Positions 1 to 9,006 of a stretch of DNA of 45,285 bases are shown piece by piece (the first letter of the stretch is position 1; every line of letters begins with the position of its first letter). The notes beneath the pieces were generated by a model that was not told the DNA's origin, did not search any database, and saw nothing but the letters and a program-made list of their open reading frames with translations. Source of the stretch: Hyphomicrobiales bacterium (GTDB lineage: Bacteria; Pseudomonadota; Alphaproteobacteria; Rhizobiales; Xanthobacteraceae); NCBI GenBank assembly GCA_017305455.1, contig JAFKKO010000132.1, positions 1 to 45,285 on the forward strand, read 5' to 3'. Made by a program: the position numbers and the translations under genes.

Positions 1-1505
1 GCCGCCGGCAGCGTGAAGCGGAATGTCGCGCCGCCGGAGGCATTGGTTTCGGCCCACATCCGCCCGCCATGGGCTTCGACGATGGTCCGGCTGATCGAAA
101 GACCGACGCCCATGCCGGTCTCCTTGGTGGTGAAGAAGGTCTGGAACAGGTTGGATTCGTTTTCCTTGCCGATGCCGTGGCCGGTGTCGGAGACCGAGAT
201 CTCGATCATGTCGTTCGCGACCTTGACGTTGGTCACGACCAGGATGCGCTGTTCCGACTGTGCCATCGCCTCCAGCGCGTTGCGGAACAGATTGACCAGC
301 ACCTGCTGGATCTGCACGCGATCGACCAGCACGAGGTCATGATCGGGATCGAGATTGAAGTGCAGCGACACGCCCTGTTCGCGCGCGCCGGTGAAGCCGA
401 GCGCGCCGGCTTCCTCGATCAGTTTGGTGATGCGCTCGACGCGCTTTTCGGACTCGCCGCGCGAGACGAAGTCGCGCAGCCGCCGGATGATCTGGCCGGC
501 GCGCAGCGCCTGCTCGGCGGCGCGATCCATCGCCGATTCGATCTTCTGCAGGTTGGGAGCGTCCTCCTCGGCGGCGAGCAGGCGGCGGCAGCCTTTCATG
601 TAGTTGCTGATCGCGGCGAGCGGCTGGTTGAGCTCGTGGGCGAGCGCGGAGGCCATCTCGCCCATCGCGGTGAGGCGCGAGACGTGGACCAGTTCGGACT
701 GCAATTCCTGCACCCGCGCCTGGGTCTGCTGATATTCGGTGAGGTCGCGCACGAAGCCGGTGAAATAGGGCTCGCCGCCGGAGCGGGTTTCGCCGATCGC
801 CAGATGCATCGGGAAGATGGTGCCGTCCTTGCGCTTGCCCGAGACGATGCGGCCGATGCCGATGATGTGGCGCTCGCCGGTGCGCAGATAGCGCTCCATG
901 TAGCCGTCGTGGCGGCCGCTGTCGGGCTGCGGCATCAGGATGCTGACATTCTGGCCGATCGCCTCCTGCTCGGTGTAGCCGAACTGGCGTACCGCGGCGC
1001 TGGAAAAGAATTGCATGATGCCGCGCCCATCGATCACGATCATGGCATCGGGGATGGTGTCGAGAATCGAGCGCAGATGGCCTTCGCGGGTGCGCAGAGC
1101 CTCCTCGAGCTGCTTCTGCTCGTCGATATCGATGACGATGCCGCACAGATGCTGGACGCCGTCGGCGCTGGTGACGAGGCTGGAGCGCGCGCGCAGCCAG
1201 TGCGCCGGTCCCTGCGGCGAGGCGATGCGGTATTGCAGATCGAAATTGCGGCCACCGGCGGCGGTGCGCTCGATCGCCTGCTCGGTGCGCGCCCGGTCGC
1301 TCGGGGCGAGCAACGACAGGAATAGCGGGTAATCGACGCTCTGGCCGGGCGGCAGCCCGAACAACCGGCAGGTGACCGGCGACCAGATCAGTTCGCGGGT
1401 GGACAGATTGAGGTCCCAGGTGCCGATACCGGAACCCTCAATGCCCACCCGCAGATGGTCATCGTAGGAATAGTCATCGGACGTGGACGAAGGCGTGCGG
1501 GTCAC
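1..1505 (-). CDS. fixL: FixL-type haem PAS oxygen-sensor histidine kinase (3' end outside window)
   Basis: Oxygen-sensing membrane-free histidine kinase that normally phosphorylates FixJ. Read on the minus strand, a GTG at 1505 opens a frame that stays open to the window edge (about 501 codons, against about 505 for Bradyrhizobium FixL), so only the last few residues are missing. The N-terminal PAS domain covers about residues 15-125. The second PAS domain (about 140-260) contains RHDGYMERY and ERHIIGIG; its His213 matches the haem-ligand His of FixL. The phospho-acceptor His290 lies in [10 protein letters not shown], and the C-terminal ATPase part shows [17 protein letters not shown]. An in-frame TAG lies upstream near 1546 with no ATG in between, which decides for GTG. 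No FixJ partner is visible; it would lie beyond the left edge. The resemblance to FixL is strong, but binding of haem is inferred. Confidence 0.88.
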   Translation of the reverse strand, partial: MTRTPSSTSDDYSYDDHLRVGIEGSGIGTWDLNLSTRELIWSPVTCRLFGLPPGQSVDYPLFLSLLAPSDRARTEQAIERTAAGGRNFDLQYRIASPQGPAHWLRARSSLVTSADGVQHLCGIVIDIDEQKQLEEALRTREGHLRSILDTIPDAMIVIDGRGIMQFFSSAAVRQFGYTEQEAIGQNVSILMPQPDSGRHDGYMERYLRTGERHIIGIGRIVSGKRKDGTIFPMHLAIGETRSGGEPYFTGFVRDLTEYQQTQARVQELQSELVHVSRLTAMGEMASALAHELNQPLAAISNYMKGCRRLLAAEEDAPNLQKIESAMDRAAEQALRAGQIIRRLRDFVSRGESEKRVERITKLIEEAGALGFTGAREQGVSLHFNLDPDHDLVLVDRVQIQQVLVNLFRNALEAMAQSEQRILVVTNVKVANDMIEISVSDTGHGIGKENESNLFQTFFTTKETGMGVGLSISRTIVEAHGGRMWAETNASGGATFRFTLPA

Positions 1506-1624
1506 GGGCCTGGATGTTCTCGCCGGCTGATTGCGGGGCCTGTTCTACAACAACTGGCCCGGAGGGCAAAACCCGTTCGGCAGCCGTGATTTGCTGCGCC
1601 GCGCCGGTCTGTCATGCGGCCCGC

Positions 1625-2521
1625 TCAACGCGGCGGCTTGACGGAGCGATCGTCGCCGGGCGTGGTCACCACGACGGTCGCGGTCATGCCCGCGCTGAGC
1701 GTGATCCCCTCGGGAATCCTGTCGATGGCGACGCGCACCGGAATGCGCTGGGCGAGGCGAACCCAACTGAAGGTCGGATTGACGTTGGCGATCAGGTCGT
1801 TGCCGATGGCGTTGTCGCGATCGGTGATGGCGCGGGCGACGCCCTGGATATGCCCTTGCAGCGGCGCGCTGTAGCCGAGCAGCCGGATCGACGCCGGGTC
1901 GCCGATCTTGATGCTGCGCAGCTTGGTCTCCTCGAAATAGCCGGCGACATAATAGGAATCGCTGTCGACGATGGCGAGCATGGCGCGGCCCGCGGTGGCG
2001 TAGTCGCCGCGATCGACCAGAAGGTTGGTGACATGGCCGTTGACCGGCGCGCGCACTTCGGTGCGGGCGAGGTTGAGCTTGGCGACGCCGAGGGCTGCGA
2101 CCGCCTGATCGTAATTCGCCTGCGCCGCCAGCGCCGCGGTGCGGGCCTGATTGAGCGCCTCCGCCGAGATCGAGGCCGAGCTCAGATGTTCGCGGCGGTC
2201 CTGCTCCTCCCGGCGCTGGTCGAGCACGCTTTTTGCGCCGGCGAGCGCGGCCTCGGCCGACGCCAGCGCAAGCTGGTAGCGCGCCGGATCGACCGTAAAC
2301 AGCACGTCGCCGATCTTCACCTCCTGATTGTCCTTGACGCGGATGTCGATCACCGCACCCGCGACGTCCGGCGCCACCGTCACCACATTGGCGCGCACCC
2401 GGCCATCGCGCGTCCACGGGCTTTCCTCGTAGATCCGCCACAGATACCAGCCGGCGACGACAGCGATAAGAACCGCGGTGATGGTGACGAGAACACGAAT
2501 GATGGACATTTTGCTTGGCAT
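1625..2521 (-). CDS. HlyD-family membrane-fusion protein of an AaeA-type efflux system
   Basis: Periplasmic adaptor that links an inner-membrane FUSC-type exporter to the outside, as in AaeA/EmrA-like systems for aromatic acids. It is 298 aa. An N-terminal membrane anchor (about residues 6-27, IIRVLVTITAVLIAVVAGWYL) is followed by the lipoyl/barrel start WTRDGRVRANVVTVAPDVAG, a helical hairpin (about 85-150) and the returning half RTEVRAPVNGHVTNLLVDRGDY, the classical HlyD pattern. It is the last gene of a three-gene minus-strand unit, after the DUF1656 and FUSC genes, 15 bp from the former. A second Met at 2509 is an alternative start. Confidence 0.85.
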   Translation of the reverse strand: MPSKMSIIRVLVTITAVLIAVVAGWYLWRIYEESPWTRDGRVRANVVTVAPDVAGAVIDIRVKDNQEVKIGDVLFTVDPARYQLALASAEAALAGAKSVLDQRREEQDRREHLSSASISAEALNQARTAALAAQANYDQAVAALGVAKLNLARTEVRAPVNGHVTNLLVDRGDYATAGRAMLAIVDSDSYYVAGYFEETKLRSIKIGDPASIRLLGYSAPLQGHIQGVARAITDRDNAIGNDLIANVNPTFSWVRLAQRIPVRVAIDRIPEGITLSAGMTATVVVTTPGDDRSVKPPR

Positions 2522-2536
2522 TGGGAGATCCCGGCG

Positions 2537-2734
2537 TCACAGCATCAAGGCGACGAACGCGCTCAGCACGATCACGAACAGCGCGGTATTGAACAAGGGC
2601 GGATGCCAGACGAAGCGGTAGGCGCCGGCCTGCTGCAAAAAATAGCGCAGCGCATACCAAGCCAGCGCCGCGCCGAGGAAATAGCCGAGCAGTGGCGGCA
2701 GGAACACGCCATCGAGACTGATTTCCTTGATCAT
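2537..2734 (-). CDS. DUF1656 / AaeX-like small membrane protein
   Basis: Protein of 65 aa with two predicted membrane helices (about residues 9-29 and 44-64) and the typical DUF1656 opening IKEISLDGVFLPPLLGYF. Proteins of this family sit between the FUSC exporter and the HlyD adaptor in Aae-type efflux operons, and their role is unknown. The start codon overlaps the stop of the upstream FUSC gene by four bases (ATGA), so translation is coupled. Confidence 0.82.
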   Translation of the reverse strand: MIKEISLDGVFLPPLLGYFLGAALAWYALRYFLQQAGAYRFVWHPPLFNTALFVIVLSAFVALML

Positions 2735-4827
2735 GTCGGCACCGGATCGGATTGGGTCGCGGCGGCGGGATCGCCTGCCGGCACGAGGCCGAAGAATGCG
2801 GCATGCTGCGCGAGGGTCATCTCGATACTATAGAGCGCTTCGGCGCTCTGCGTCAGCAGCGCGCTTTCGTCGAGCGTGAGGATGCGCTCGCGCGCCGCGC
2901 GCAGGACCGGCAGCGGCATGCCGCCGGCGCCGCGCCGCGCCAGGCGCTCGAAGTGGTCGGCGAGAGCCGTGAGCGCGTTTGTGACGGCGGCATCCGCCAC
3001 AGCGGGCAGGCTGGCGCGATAGGTCTTGAGCGCAAGGATGTTCAGGCCGATGCGCAGTCCGCCGAGGCCGCCTTGCATGGCGGAGCGCTGTTCGCCGACC
3101 ATCGGATCGAGCCGCACGAACAGCGCGTTGACGCGGTCGAACATCCGACTCTCGAAGCTGGTGCGCTGCTCGAACGTGGCGCTGCCCGCCGCGATCTGCG
3201 CCAGATCGCGCATGATGCCGCGCGTCAGGCGCTGCACCGCCCATTCGGCGCTGAGCGGACGCAGCAGGCGCAGCGCCACCGCGCCGATGCCGATGCCGAC
3301 CAGATAGCTGATGAAGCTGTTGATGAAGACGGCGAAGTCGTAGTTCATCTCGTTGGAGACGCCGATCAGCGCGCCGCCGTTGAGGATCAGCGGCAATGCA
3401 TAGGCGATGGCGGACGGCACCGCCAGGAACAGGCCGCTGACCAGATAGAACGGCGCGAGGGCGACAACCAGCGCCGGAAAGGTGCTGAGGGTCGGCAGCA
3501 CGCCGAACAGATAGACCGCCGCGATCGCGCCGCCGACCACGCTCATCTTCAGGAAGATCATAACGGCGGCGGTGGGATCGTCGCGCGCGCCCATGATGGC
3601 GCAGACGATGCCGGCGAAGGTCACCGCGGTCGGGCCGTTCGGCCAGGCGGTAGCGATCCAGAACACGCTGGCGATCAGCACCGTCGCGGCGGCGATGCCG
3701 CCGGCGATCAGGGCGAACTGGATGTCGCGATAAGGACGCTGCTCCGGCGCGGAGGTCGATTGCGGCGGATGCAATCCGCTCGCCATATGGGCGTGCAGCA
3801 GCACCGTCTCGTGCCACAGCGCGATGGTGTCGCGCAGCCGCAGCAGGATCGAGCGCACGAGGAATGAGCGCGGGTCGGCGCGAAGATCGTGTTGCGACGG
3901 CAGATGGCGGGCGATGTCGGTCGCGAGGCGCTCGCGTTCCACGGCCGTGTCGGATGTGAGGCCGACTTGCGCATCGGCGGCGGAGGCGGCGATATGCTTT
4001 GCCGCGCGTTCCAGCAGCGGGCGCAGCCGCGCTGCCGTGGCCGGCTGCATGCGGGTCAGCAGCGCAAAGCGGTCGTAGATCGACACCAGCAGCGCCAGCA
4101 GCGAGAGCAGCTTGCCCTGATACTGCCGGATCGGACGGTCGATTGCCCGGATCTCGGGCGTGTCGAGAATGGCGAAGGTGCGCAGCGAATCCAGCGCGAC
4201 CACCGAGGAGATCACCTGCCGGCGGTCGGCGAGGCCCTTGGCTTCGCCTTCCTGGCCGCGCAGCGCGTCGCCGACCCAGCGCGCCATGGTCGGCAGCGTG
4301 GCGTCGAGCGCCTTGCGCAGCGCATCGCCCGCGCGTTGCGGGAATACGACATGATGGATCAGCGTGCCGCAGCCGATGCCGAGCATGATCTCGAGGCAGC
4401 GCGCCACCGCGAAATCGAACGCGGTGTCCGGCGCCAGCACGGCGGGCAGGCCGATGATCGCCGCCGAATAGCCCGACAGCATGCCGGCATAGGCCTGCGG
4501 CGCATCGCGCAGATAGATCGAGACGAACACGCCGAGCCCGATCCACAGTGCCAGCACCAGGCAGAACAGCTCGCGTGAATTGGAGAACAGCGCCACGAAC
4601 ACCAGCGACATCGTCGCCCCGATCAGGGTGCCGAGCACGCGATAGATCGATTTGGCCAGCACCATGCCGGCGAGCGGCTGCGAGACGATATAGACGGTGG
4701 TGACGCTCCAGCTCGGCTGCGACAGGTTGAGATGGAAAGCGATGTAGAGCGCCAGCATCGCGGCGACGAAGGTCTTGATCGAGAACAGACCCTCGCGCCA
4801 TGTCAGTTGTCGGGCGATGCGCAGCAT
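2731..4827 (-). CDS. FUSC-family inner-membrane exporter (AaeB-like)
   Basis: Inner-membrane component of a proton-driven efflux system of the AaeB/FUSC family, which exports aromatic carboxylic acids. At 698 aa it has the family's doubled layout. The first membrane block (about residues 15-165) has the FUSC signature IASQPLAGM-like YIVSQPLAGMVLAKSIYRVLGT. A cytoplasmic helical region follows, then a second membrane block (about 370-520) with WPNGPTAVTFAGIVCAIMG, and a soluble C-terminus. It is first in the operon with the DUF1656 and HlyD genes; no outer-membrane partner is present. Its substrate cannot be told from the sequence, though export of an aromatic or heteroaromatic acid would fit the catabolic island next door. 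Confidence 0.85.
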   Translation of the reverse strand: MLRIARQLTWREGLFSIKTFVAAMLALYIAFHLNLSQPSWSVTTVYIVSQPLAGMVLAKSIYRVLGTLIGATMSLVFVALFSNSRELFCLVLALWIGLGVFVSIYLRDAPQAYAGMLSGYSAAIIGLPAVLAPDTAFDFAVARCLEIMLGIGCGTLIHHVVFPQRAGDALRKALDATLPTMARWVGDALRGQEGEAKGLADRRQVISSVVALDSLRTFAILDTPEIRAIDRPIRQYQGKLLSLLALLVSIYDRFALLTRMQPATAARLRPLLERAAKHIAASAADAQVGLTSDTAVERERLATDIARHLPSQHDLRADPRSFLVRSILLRLRDTIALWHETVLLHAHMASGLHPPQSTSAPEQRPYRDIQFALIAGGIAAATVLIASVFWIATAWPNGPTAVTFAGIVCAIMGARDDPTAAVMIFLKMSVVGGAIAAVYLFGVLPTLSTFPALVVALAPFYLVSGLFLAVPSAIAYALPLILNGGALIGVSNEMNYDFAVFINSFISYLVGIGIGAVALRLLRPLSAEWAVQRLTRGIMRDLAQIAAGSATFEQRTSFESRMFDRVNALFVRLDPMVGEQRSAMQGGLGGLRIGLNILALKTYRASLPAVADAAVTNALTALADHFERLARRGAGGMPLPVLRAARERILTLDESALLTQSAEALYSIEMTLAQHAAFFGLVPAGDPAAATQSDPVPT

Positions 4828-4960
4828 GGAAAGCGTGGGTCCCTTCGGACCGCCACTCTAGCACCGCAGCCGGATCTGCCGATAGCAATCCGGCATGTTC
4901 CCGCGGGAGCGATCATCGGTCCCGGCGCGAGAACGGGCGCAGAAACGCGGGAACGCGCAG

Positions 4961-4990
4961 AAAAAAGGCGCGGACTTTAAAGTCCGCGCC
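4961..4990 (-). terminator. Rho-independent terminator of the M20 deacylase gene
   Basis: Positions 4967-4990 form a perfect 24-bp palindrome (arms GGCGCGGACTTT and AAAGTCCGCGCC). On the minus strand it is followed at once by six T residues (4966-4961). It lies about 65 bp after the stop of the M20 gene and reads in its direction, before the FUSC unit begins at 4827. This is a textbook intrinsic terminator. Confidence 0.88.
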
Positions 4991-5053
4991 TCAGGTGCTC
5001 TCTTGGGAGAGAGGGAGCGGCATGTCCGTCTCCGGGCATGCCGACACCGGGAT

Positions 5054-6325
5054 TTACTTGGGCGTGTTGCACCAGTCGTAGATGCTGAGCGCCATCACCT
5101 TGATCGCGGTGATGTAGTCCTCGATCGAGACGTATTCGTCGTCGGAATGCATCACGGCCGTCGAGCCGGGTCCGAAGATCACGGTCGGCGTATCGGCGTA
5201 CAGATTGAGGAAGCGGGTATCGGCTGCGCCCTGACGTCCGCTGATCACCGGCTGCTTGCCGGTGATTTCGGTGTAGGTCCGCGACACCGTCTGCACGATC
5301 GAGTGATCGCGCGGAATCTCGGAGGCCTGGGCGTCGTAGCCGACGAAACGCACCTTCGGCGGATGGTCCTTCATCCACGGATCGGTCGCCGCAACGCGCG
5401 CGATCTGATCGACCAGGCTCTGCTTGACGCCCTCGTGGTCCTCGCTCGGCACGGTGCCGATGGAGCCCTTGAGCAGCGCCGTCGCCGGGAAGGCGCTCGG
5501 GTAGTTGCCGGCCTGGAAGCTGCCGATGATGCAGGGCAGCGAATCCAGCGGCTTCGGGTACAGCGGATGGCGCACGGTGGCGACGCGGTGGTCCTCCAGC
5601 TCCTGCACCGCCTTGACGATCTTGTAGCCGAGCTCGATGGCGCTGACGCCGAGATAGCGCTGCTGGATGCCGGCCGGCTTGCCCTGGATTTCGATCTCGA
5701 ACCAGATGCGGCCGATGCAGGCAGGCTGCACGGCAAGGTCGCTGGTCTCGCCGGAAATGCCGGCGTCGGCCTTGTAGCCGCGGGCGACGGTGTCGAGCGT
5801 GCCGTGGCCGCTGACTTCCTCGTCGATCACGATGTTGATGAGCACGTCGCCCTTCGGGGTGAGGCCGAGCTCCTTGAGGAATTCCACCGCGCGGATGTGG
5901 CTGGCGACGCCGCTCTTCATGTCGCAGGAGCCGCGGCCGTAGATGCGGCCGTCCTTGATCGAGGCCGACCACGGATTGTCGCTCCAGCCCGCGCCGTCAC
6001 CGACCGGGATCACGTCGGTATGGCCGTTGAGCAGCAGCGACTTGCCGCCGCCGGTGCCCTTCAGCGTGGCGACGATGTTGGGCCGGCCCTCATAGCCGCG
6101 GTCCACCGGACGATAGCCGGGGTGCTTCTTCAGCTCTTCCCAGTCGGTCTCCCACATGTCGACCTCGAGGCCGATCTTGCTCAGGTAGCCGTCGAGAAAC
6201 TTCTGGATCGCGGCTTCGTCGCCGGTGACGCTTGGAATGCGCACCATGTCGCGCAGGAATTCGATCGCCTTGTCGCGATTTTTGTCGATGGCGTCGAGGA
6301 TCTTTTGACGGTTGGTATCGGTCAT
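5054..6325 (-). CDS. M20-family metallo-deacylase (ArgE/DapE-like)
   Basis: Cytoplasmic zinc hydrolase of the M20 peptidase/deacylase family, which cleaves N-acyl amino acids or related amides. It is 423 aa. Metal ligands are visible in NGHTDVIPVGD, GRGSCDMKSG and IDEEVSGHG, and the last His lies in STAVMHSDDEYV. The family's conserved lid His, usually in a GKxAH context, seems absent: the sequence there reads GKPAGIQQRYLG. This could mark a changed substrate or altered catalysis. I chose ATG 6325 because upstream in-frame starts run into the operator at 6402-6429. It has its own operator and terminator, so it is a single-gene unit of the island regulon. Probable role: removing an acyl or amide group from a pathway intermediate. 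The substrate is unknown. Confidence 0.85.
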   Translation of the reverse strand: MTDTNRQKILDAIDKNRDKAIEFLRDMVRIPSVTGDEAAIQKFLDGYLSKIGLEVDMWETDWEELKKHPGYRPVDRGYEGRPNIVATLKGTGGGKSLLLNGHTDVIPVGDGAGWSDNPWSASIKDGRIYGRGSCDMKSGVASHIRAVEFLKELGLTPKGDVLINIVIDEEVSGHGTLDTVARGYKADAGISGETSDLAVQPACIGRIWFEIEIQGKPAGIQQRYLGVSAIELGYKIVKAVQELEDHRVATVRHPLYPKPLDSLPCIIGSFQAGNYPSAFPATALLKGSIGTVPSEDHEGVKQSLVDQIARVAATDPWMKDHPPKVRFVGYDAQASEIPRDHSIVQTVSRTYTEITGKQPVISGRQGAADTRFLNLYADTPTVIFGPGSTAVMHSDDEYVSIEDYITAIKVMALSIYDWCNTPK

Positions 6326-6401
6326 ATGGCACGGCCCCGGGCTGATTGTGTCTGTGCGCCGCGGCGGGCTTGCCCCTGCTGCGGACAGGGTCGGGACCAT
6401 A

Positions 6402-6429
6402 TCATACTATAATAGGAATGATAGTATCA
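6402..6429. promoter_or_regulatory. Irregular operator upstream of the M20 gene (island regulon motif)
   Basis: Half-sites TCATACTA (6402-6409) and TAGTATCA (6422-6429) face each other across 12 bases. A further half-site-like TAGGAATGA (6413-6421) lies between them, only 3 bases from the left arm. The half-sites match those of the regular operators at 9007, 13526, 20000 and 25694, but the spacing is different. The element lies 77 bp upstream of the M20 start, in AT-rich DNA that contrasts with the surroundings. Confidence 0.6.
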
Positions 6430-6455
6430 CAGAAGGATAATTTGAGGATAGGCGC

Positions 6456-7169
6456 TCAGCCCTCCGGCGTCGCCCGCAGGCGCTGGACGCTGCGCTCCAG
6501 CACGCGCCGCGCGGCCATGCGGGCCTGGCGTTCATCGGAGGCGGCGATCGCCTCATAGATGTCGTAGTGCTCCTTGTAGGCCGCCGCCTGGGTGGCCGGC
6601 TTCCGCGCCGAATTGGCGCGCGCGGTGGCGATCGATTCCTTGAGATGCGGTTGCAGGAACTCGACGAAGGAGACGATCAGCGGATTTTGCGTCGCCTCGG
6701 CGATCGCGCGATGGAAGGCGAGGTCGGAGGTCAGAGCCTGCTCGAAGCTGTTTTTGGAAGGCTCCATCAGCTTGAGATGTTTTTGCATTTGTTTCAGGTC
6801 GCGCGGGGTGCGCCGGATGGCGGCGAGGCCGGCCGCCTGCACCTCGACGCCCATGCGCAATTCGAAGATATGGGACAGGGCGTTCGGCGAGCCCGCCGGC
6901 GCGAGCCGGAACGGCCGCGCCTTGGTATCGTTCTCGACAAACACGCCCTTGCCCTGGCGCGAGGCGATCAGCCCGTCGGATTTCAGGCGCGACAGCGCCT
7001 CGCGGACCACGGTGATGCTGACGCCGAAGGTCTGGCTGAGTTCCTTGCCGGCCGGAAGCTGGGTGCCGGGCTCGTATTTGCCGCCGATGATGTCCTGCCG
7101 CAGCATCGCGGTGATGCGATCCGTCAGATTCTCGGAAGGAGCGCCGGGCTGGACCTGTCTGTACGTCAT
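6456..7169 (-). CDS. GntR-family regulator, FadR subfamily (FCD domain)
   Basis: DNA-binding transcription factor of 237 aa. The winged helix (about residues 15-80) carries PAGKELSQTFGVSITVVREALSRLKSDGLI and RQGKGVFV. The C-terminal FCD ligand domain (about 95-230) has the acidic and His residues typical of metal- or acid-binding FCD proteins (DLAFHRAIAEA, EHYDIYEAI). FadR-type regulators usually repress catabolic operons and respond to small organic acids. The gene lies between the M20 gene and a divergent TIGR02444 gene. It is one of two GntR candidates for the shared palindromes of the island. Confidence 0.9.
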   Translation of the reverse strand: MTYRQVQPGAPSENLTDRITAMLRQDIIGGKYEPGTQLPAGKELSQTFGVSITVVREALSRLKSDGLIASRQGKGVFVENDTKARPFRLAPAGSPNALSHIFELRMGVEVQAAGLAAIRRTPRDLKQMQKHLKLMEPSKNSFEQALTSDLAFHRAIAEATQNPLIVSFVEFLQPHLKESIATARANSARKPATQAAAYKEHYDIYEAIAASDERQARMAARRVLERSVQRLRATPEG

Positions 7170-7280
7170 GGCAATACCGTCATCTTAAATGGTGCGAGGC
7201 TGGACTGGTGCGAGGCACCACGGGAAGATGTTGTGCCGCATCGCGTCCATTGCGTCCGTCAATCCCTGCCTGGAAAAATC

Positions 7281-7317
7281 ATAGGTTGTCTGACCGGTCG
7301 AACGCAAAATAACCTAT
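7281..7317. promoter_or_regulatory. Candidate inverted repeat in the gntR / TIGR02444 divergent promoter region
   Basis: ATAGGTT (7281-7287) and AACCTAT (7311-7317) are exact reverse complements 23 bases apart, and the 8-bp palindrome GACCGGTC (7292-7299) lies between them. The element sits between the two divergently transcribed genes. It does not resemble the island's CTA-N4-TAG operators. It could be an autoregulatory or promoter element, or chance. Confidence 0.25.
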
Positions 7318-7347
7318 AGCCGACGCTTGTGAGATGAAAGCCGCCAT

Positions 7348-7842
7348 ATGCAAACCGCCGCAACATCGTTCTGGCATTTTTCGCTGTCATTTTATGCCGC
7401 GCCATCGGTCGCCGAGACATGTCTCGATCTGCAGGATCGGTCGGGGATGGACGTCAATCTGGTGCTCTATCTGCTCTGGCGAGCCCATTGCGGGCGGCGA
7501 TTGAGCGCCGAGGAGGTCGGCAGTGTGATCGATTTGATCGCGGCTTGGCAAGAGAGCGTTGTCCGGCCGCTGCGCGGCGTCCGCCGTTTCCTCAAGACTC
7601 CGGGCGCGGCCTGGCCGGCGGCCGATGCCGAGCAGCTTCGCCAGCGCGTCAAGGCGCAGGAGCTGGAGGCCGAGCGGCTGCAACAGATCACGATGCAATC
7701 CGCGCTCGGCGATCTCGGCGCGCCGGACGCTCCGGAGGTCGCCGCGACATCCGGTCTCAAAACCTATGCGCGGATTCTGGGCGGCGAATTTCCCGATCAT
7801 CACCTTGTCACGCTGCTGCGCGCCCTTGCGCGCGTCTCTTAA
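7348..7842 (+). CDS. TIGR02444 family protein (DUF2390)
   Basis: Protein of 164 aa with the family's N-terminal pattern FWHFSLSFYAAPSVAETCLDLQDRSGMDVNLVLYLLW. A helical region follows, with a charged stretch LRQRVKAQELEAERLQQ near residue 105 that may form a coiled coil. The family is widespread in proteobacteria and has no established function. The gene is divergent from the FadR-type regulator and has no island operator in front, so it may simply be a neighbour. Confidence 0.75.
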   Translation: MQTAATSFWHFSLSFYAAPSVAETCLDLQDRSGMDVNLVLYLLWRAHCGRRLSAEEVGSVIDLIAAWQESVVRPLRGVRRFLKTPGAAWPAADAEQLRQRVKAQELEAERLQQITMQSALGDLGAPDAPEVAATSGLKTYARILGGEFPDHHLVTLLRALARVS

Positions 7843-8105
7843 AAATAATGTCAACGACATCGTCGACTACTCTCTCGGGCGCACGCGCGATCTGTTCGGC
7901 CTGCATAATGAGGTGATGCGGCGCTGCGGCGAAGACACCGTGATTGGTTCATAAAGCGGGGCGGCCCGGATTTTTCCTTCGTCATCTCGGCCTTTCGTTG
8001 TATGAACGGCTTTATCGGCCGTTGCGGTCCTGCGGATACGTCACAACGGCTGGCCGCGCTTTCAGATCGGCGTCGCTCTCATTCCAATTCACTTGAAGAT
8101 GTTTC

Positions 8106-8924
8106 ATGGCCTCCAAACTTCTCAAATCATACGACAGGAGTAGAGTTCCGCTTTACATTCAGGTCGCCTCGATTATGCGGCACCGGATTCAGTCGGGACA
8201 ATGGAGTCCGGGTCAGAAGATCTCCACTCTCGAGGAGTTGGAGCGCGAGTTCGAAGTGGCGCGCGTCACCGTGCGCCAGGCGGTCGAGGTGCTGAACGAG
8301 GAGGGACTGCTCGACGTCCGTCAGGGGCGCGGGACCTTCGTGTCGAAACACACCCAGGACCGCCACTGGCTGCAGCTTGCGACGAGCTGGAGCAGCCTCG
8401 TGACCTCGCTGGAGGACAACGTCCCCGAAACGATCACGGTGGAAAAGAACTGCCCGCCGCCACAGCTCGAGGAGGGCGATGGTCAGCTCGCGCCTGAATA
8501 TGTCCGGCTGTGCAGCGTGCAGTATCGCAACGCCGAGCCTTATTCGGTCGTCCATCTGCATCTGGCGCGTTATATTTTCGACAAGAACGCCAAGCGGTTC
8601 ATGGTCGCCGCGGCGCTGCCGACCATTGATGCGATGGACGATATCCTGCTCGGCGAGGCGCATGAGACGCTGGTGGTCGGCAGCGCCGATCCGGAGATCG
8701 CGGATCTGATGAAGATCCCGCTCGGCTCGCCGACCATGCAGTGCCGCTGCATCGTGACCGATGACAAGGACATTGCGATCTATGTCGCCGACATCATCTA
8801 TCGAAGCGACTGCATCAAGTTGCGGATCGATCTGCTGGGCGCCAAGGCCGATCGCAAGAAGCGGGCTGACGGCGAGGCCGGCCCGGTGAAGCTCATGGGG
8901 CGCAAGTCCCGCACGGCTCGTTGA
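8106..8924 (+). CDS. GntR-family regulator, HutC subfamily (UTRA domain)
   Basis: Transcription factor of 272 aa. The N-terminal winged helix (about residues 14-80: VPLYIQVASIMRHRIQSGQW, LEREFEVARVTVRQAVEVLNEEGLL, RQGRGTFV) precedes a UTRA-type ligand domain (about 100-240). HutC-type proteins often repress catabolic operons until an intermediate binds. It lies directly upstream of the Mo-hydroxylase operon in the same direction, separated from it by a weak terminator-like hairpin and a palindromic operator. That makes it a strong candidate for the island repressor, alongside the FadR-type protein at 6456-7169. Confidence 0.88.
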   Translation: MASKLLKSYDRSRVPLYIQVASIMRHRIQSGQWSPGQKISTLEELEREFEVARVTVRQAVEVLNEEGLLDVRQGRGTFVSKHTQDRHWLQLATSWSSLVTSLEDNVPETITVEKNCPPPQLEEGDGQLAPEYVRLCSVQYRNAEPYSVVHLHLARYIFDKNAKRFMVAAALPTIDAMDDILLGEAHETLVVGSADPEIADLMKIPLGSPTMQCRCIVTDDKDIAIYVADIIYRSDCIKLRIDLLGAKADRKKRADGEAGPVKLMGRKSRTAR

Positions 8925-8948
8925 GGTTTCGGACTGACGTCGCGAAAT

Positions 8949-8969
8949 CGCCGGGTTTCGGCGGTTTTT
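8949..8969 (+). terminator. Weak terminator-like hairpin after the HutC-type regulator gene
   Basis: CGCCG (8949-8953) pairs with CGGCG (8959-8963) around the loop GGTTT, followed by G and five T residues (8965-8969). The stem is short, so termination is likely partial. It lies 25 bp after the stop codon of the regulator gene. Confidence 0.4.
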
Positions 8970-9006
8970 CGGCTTTCAACAGTGCGGGCAAAACGAACTC
9001 TTGCTA

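Noticed and set aside
69-1325. Long plus-strand open frame opposite the left-edge gene
   Set aside because: Its translation is low-complexity and family-free, while the minus strand in another frame gives an unmistakable FixL kinase across the whole stretch.
8002-8295. Plus-strand open frame overlapping the start of the HutC-type regulator
   Set aside because: It is out of frame with the well-supported regulator and has no recognisable features.
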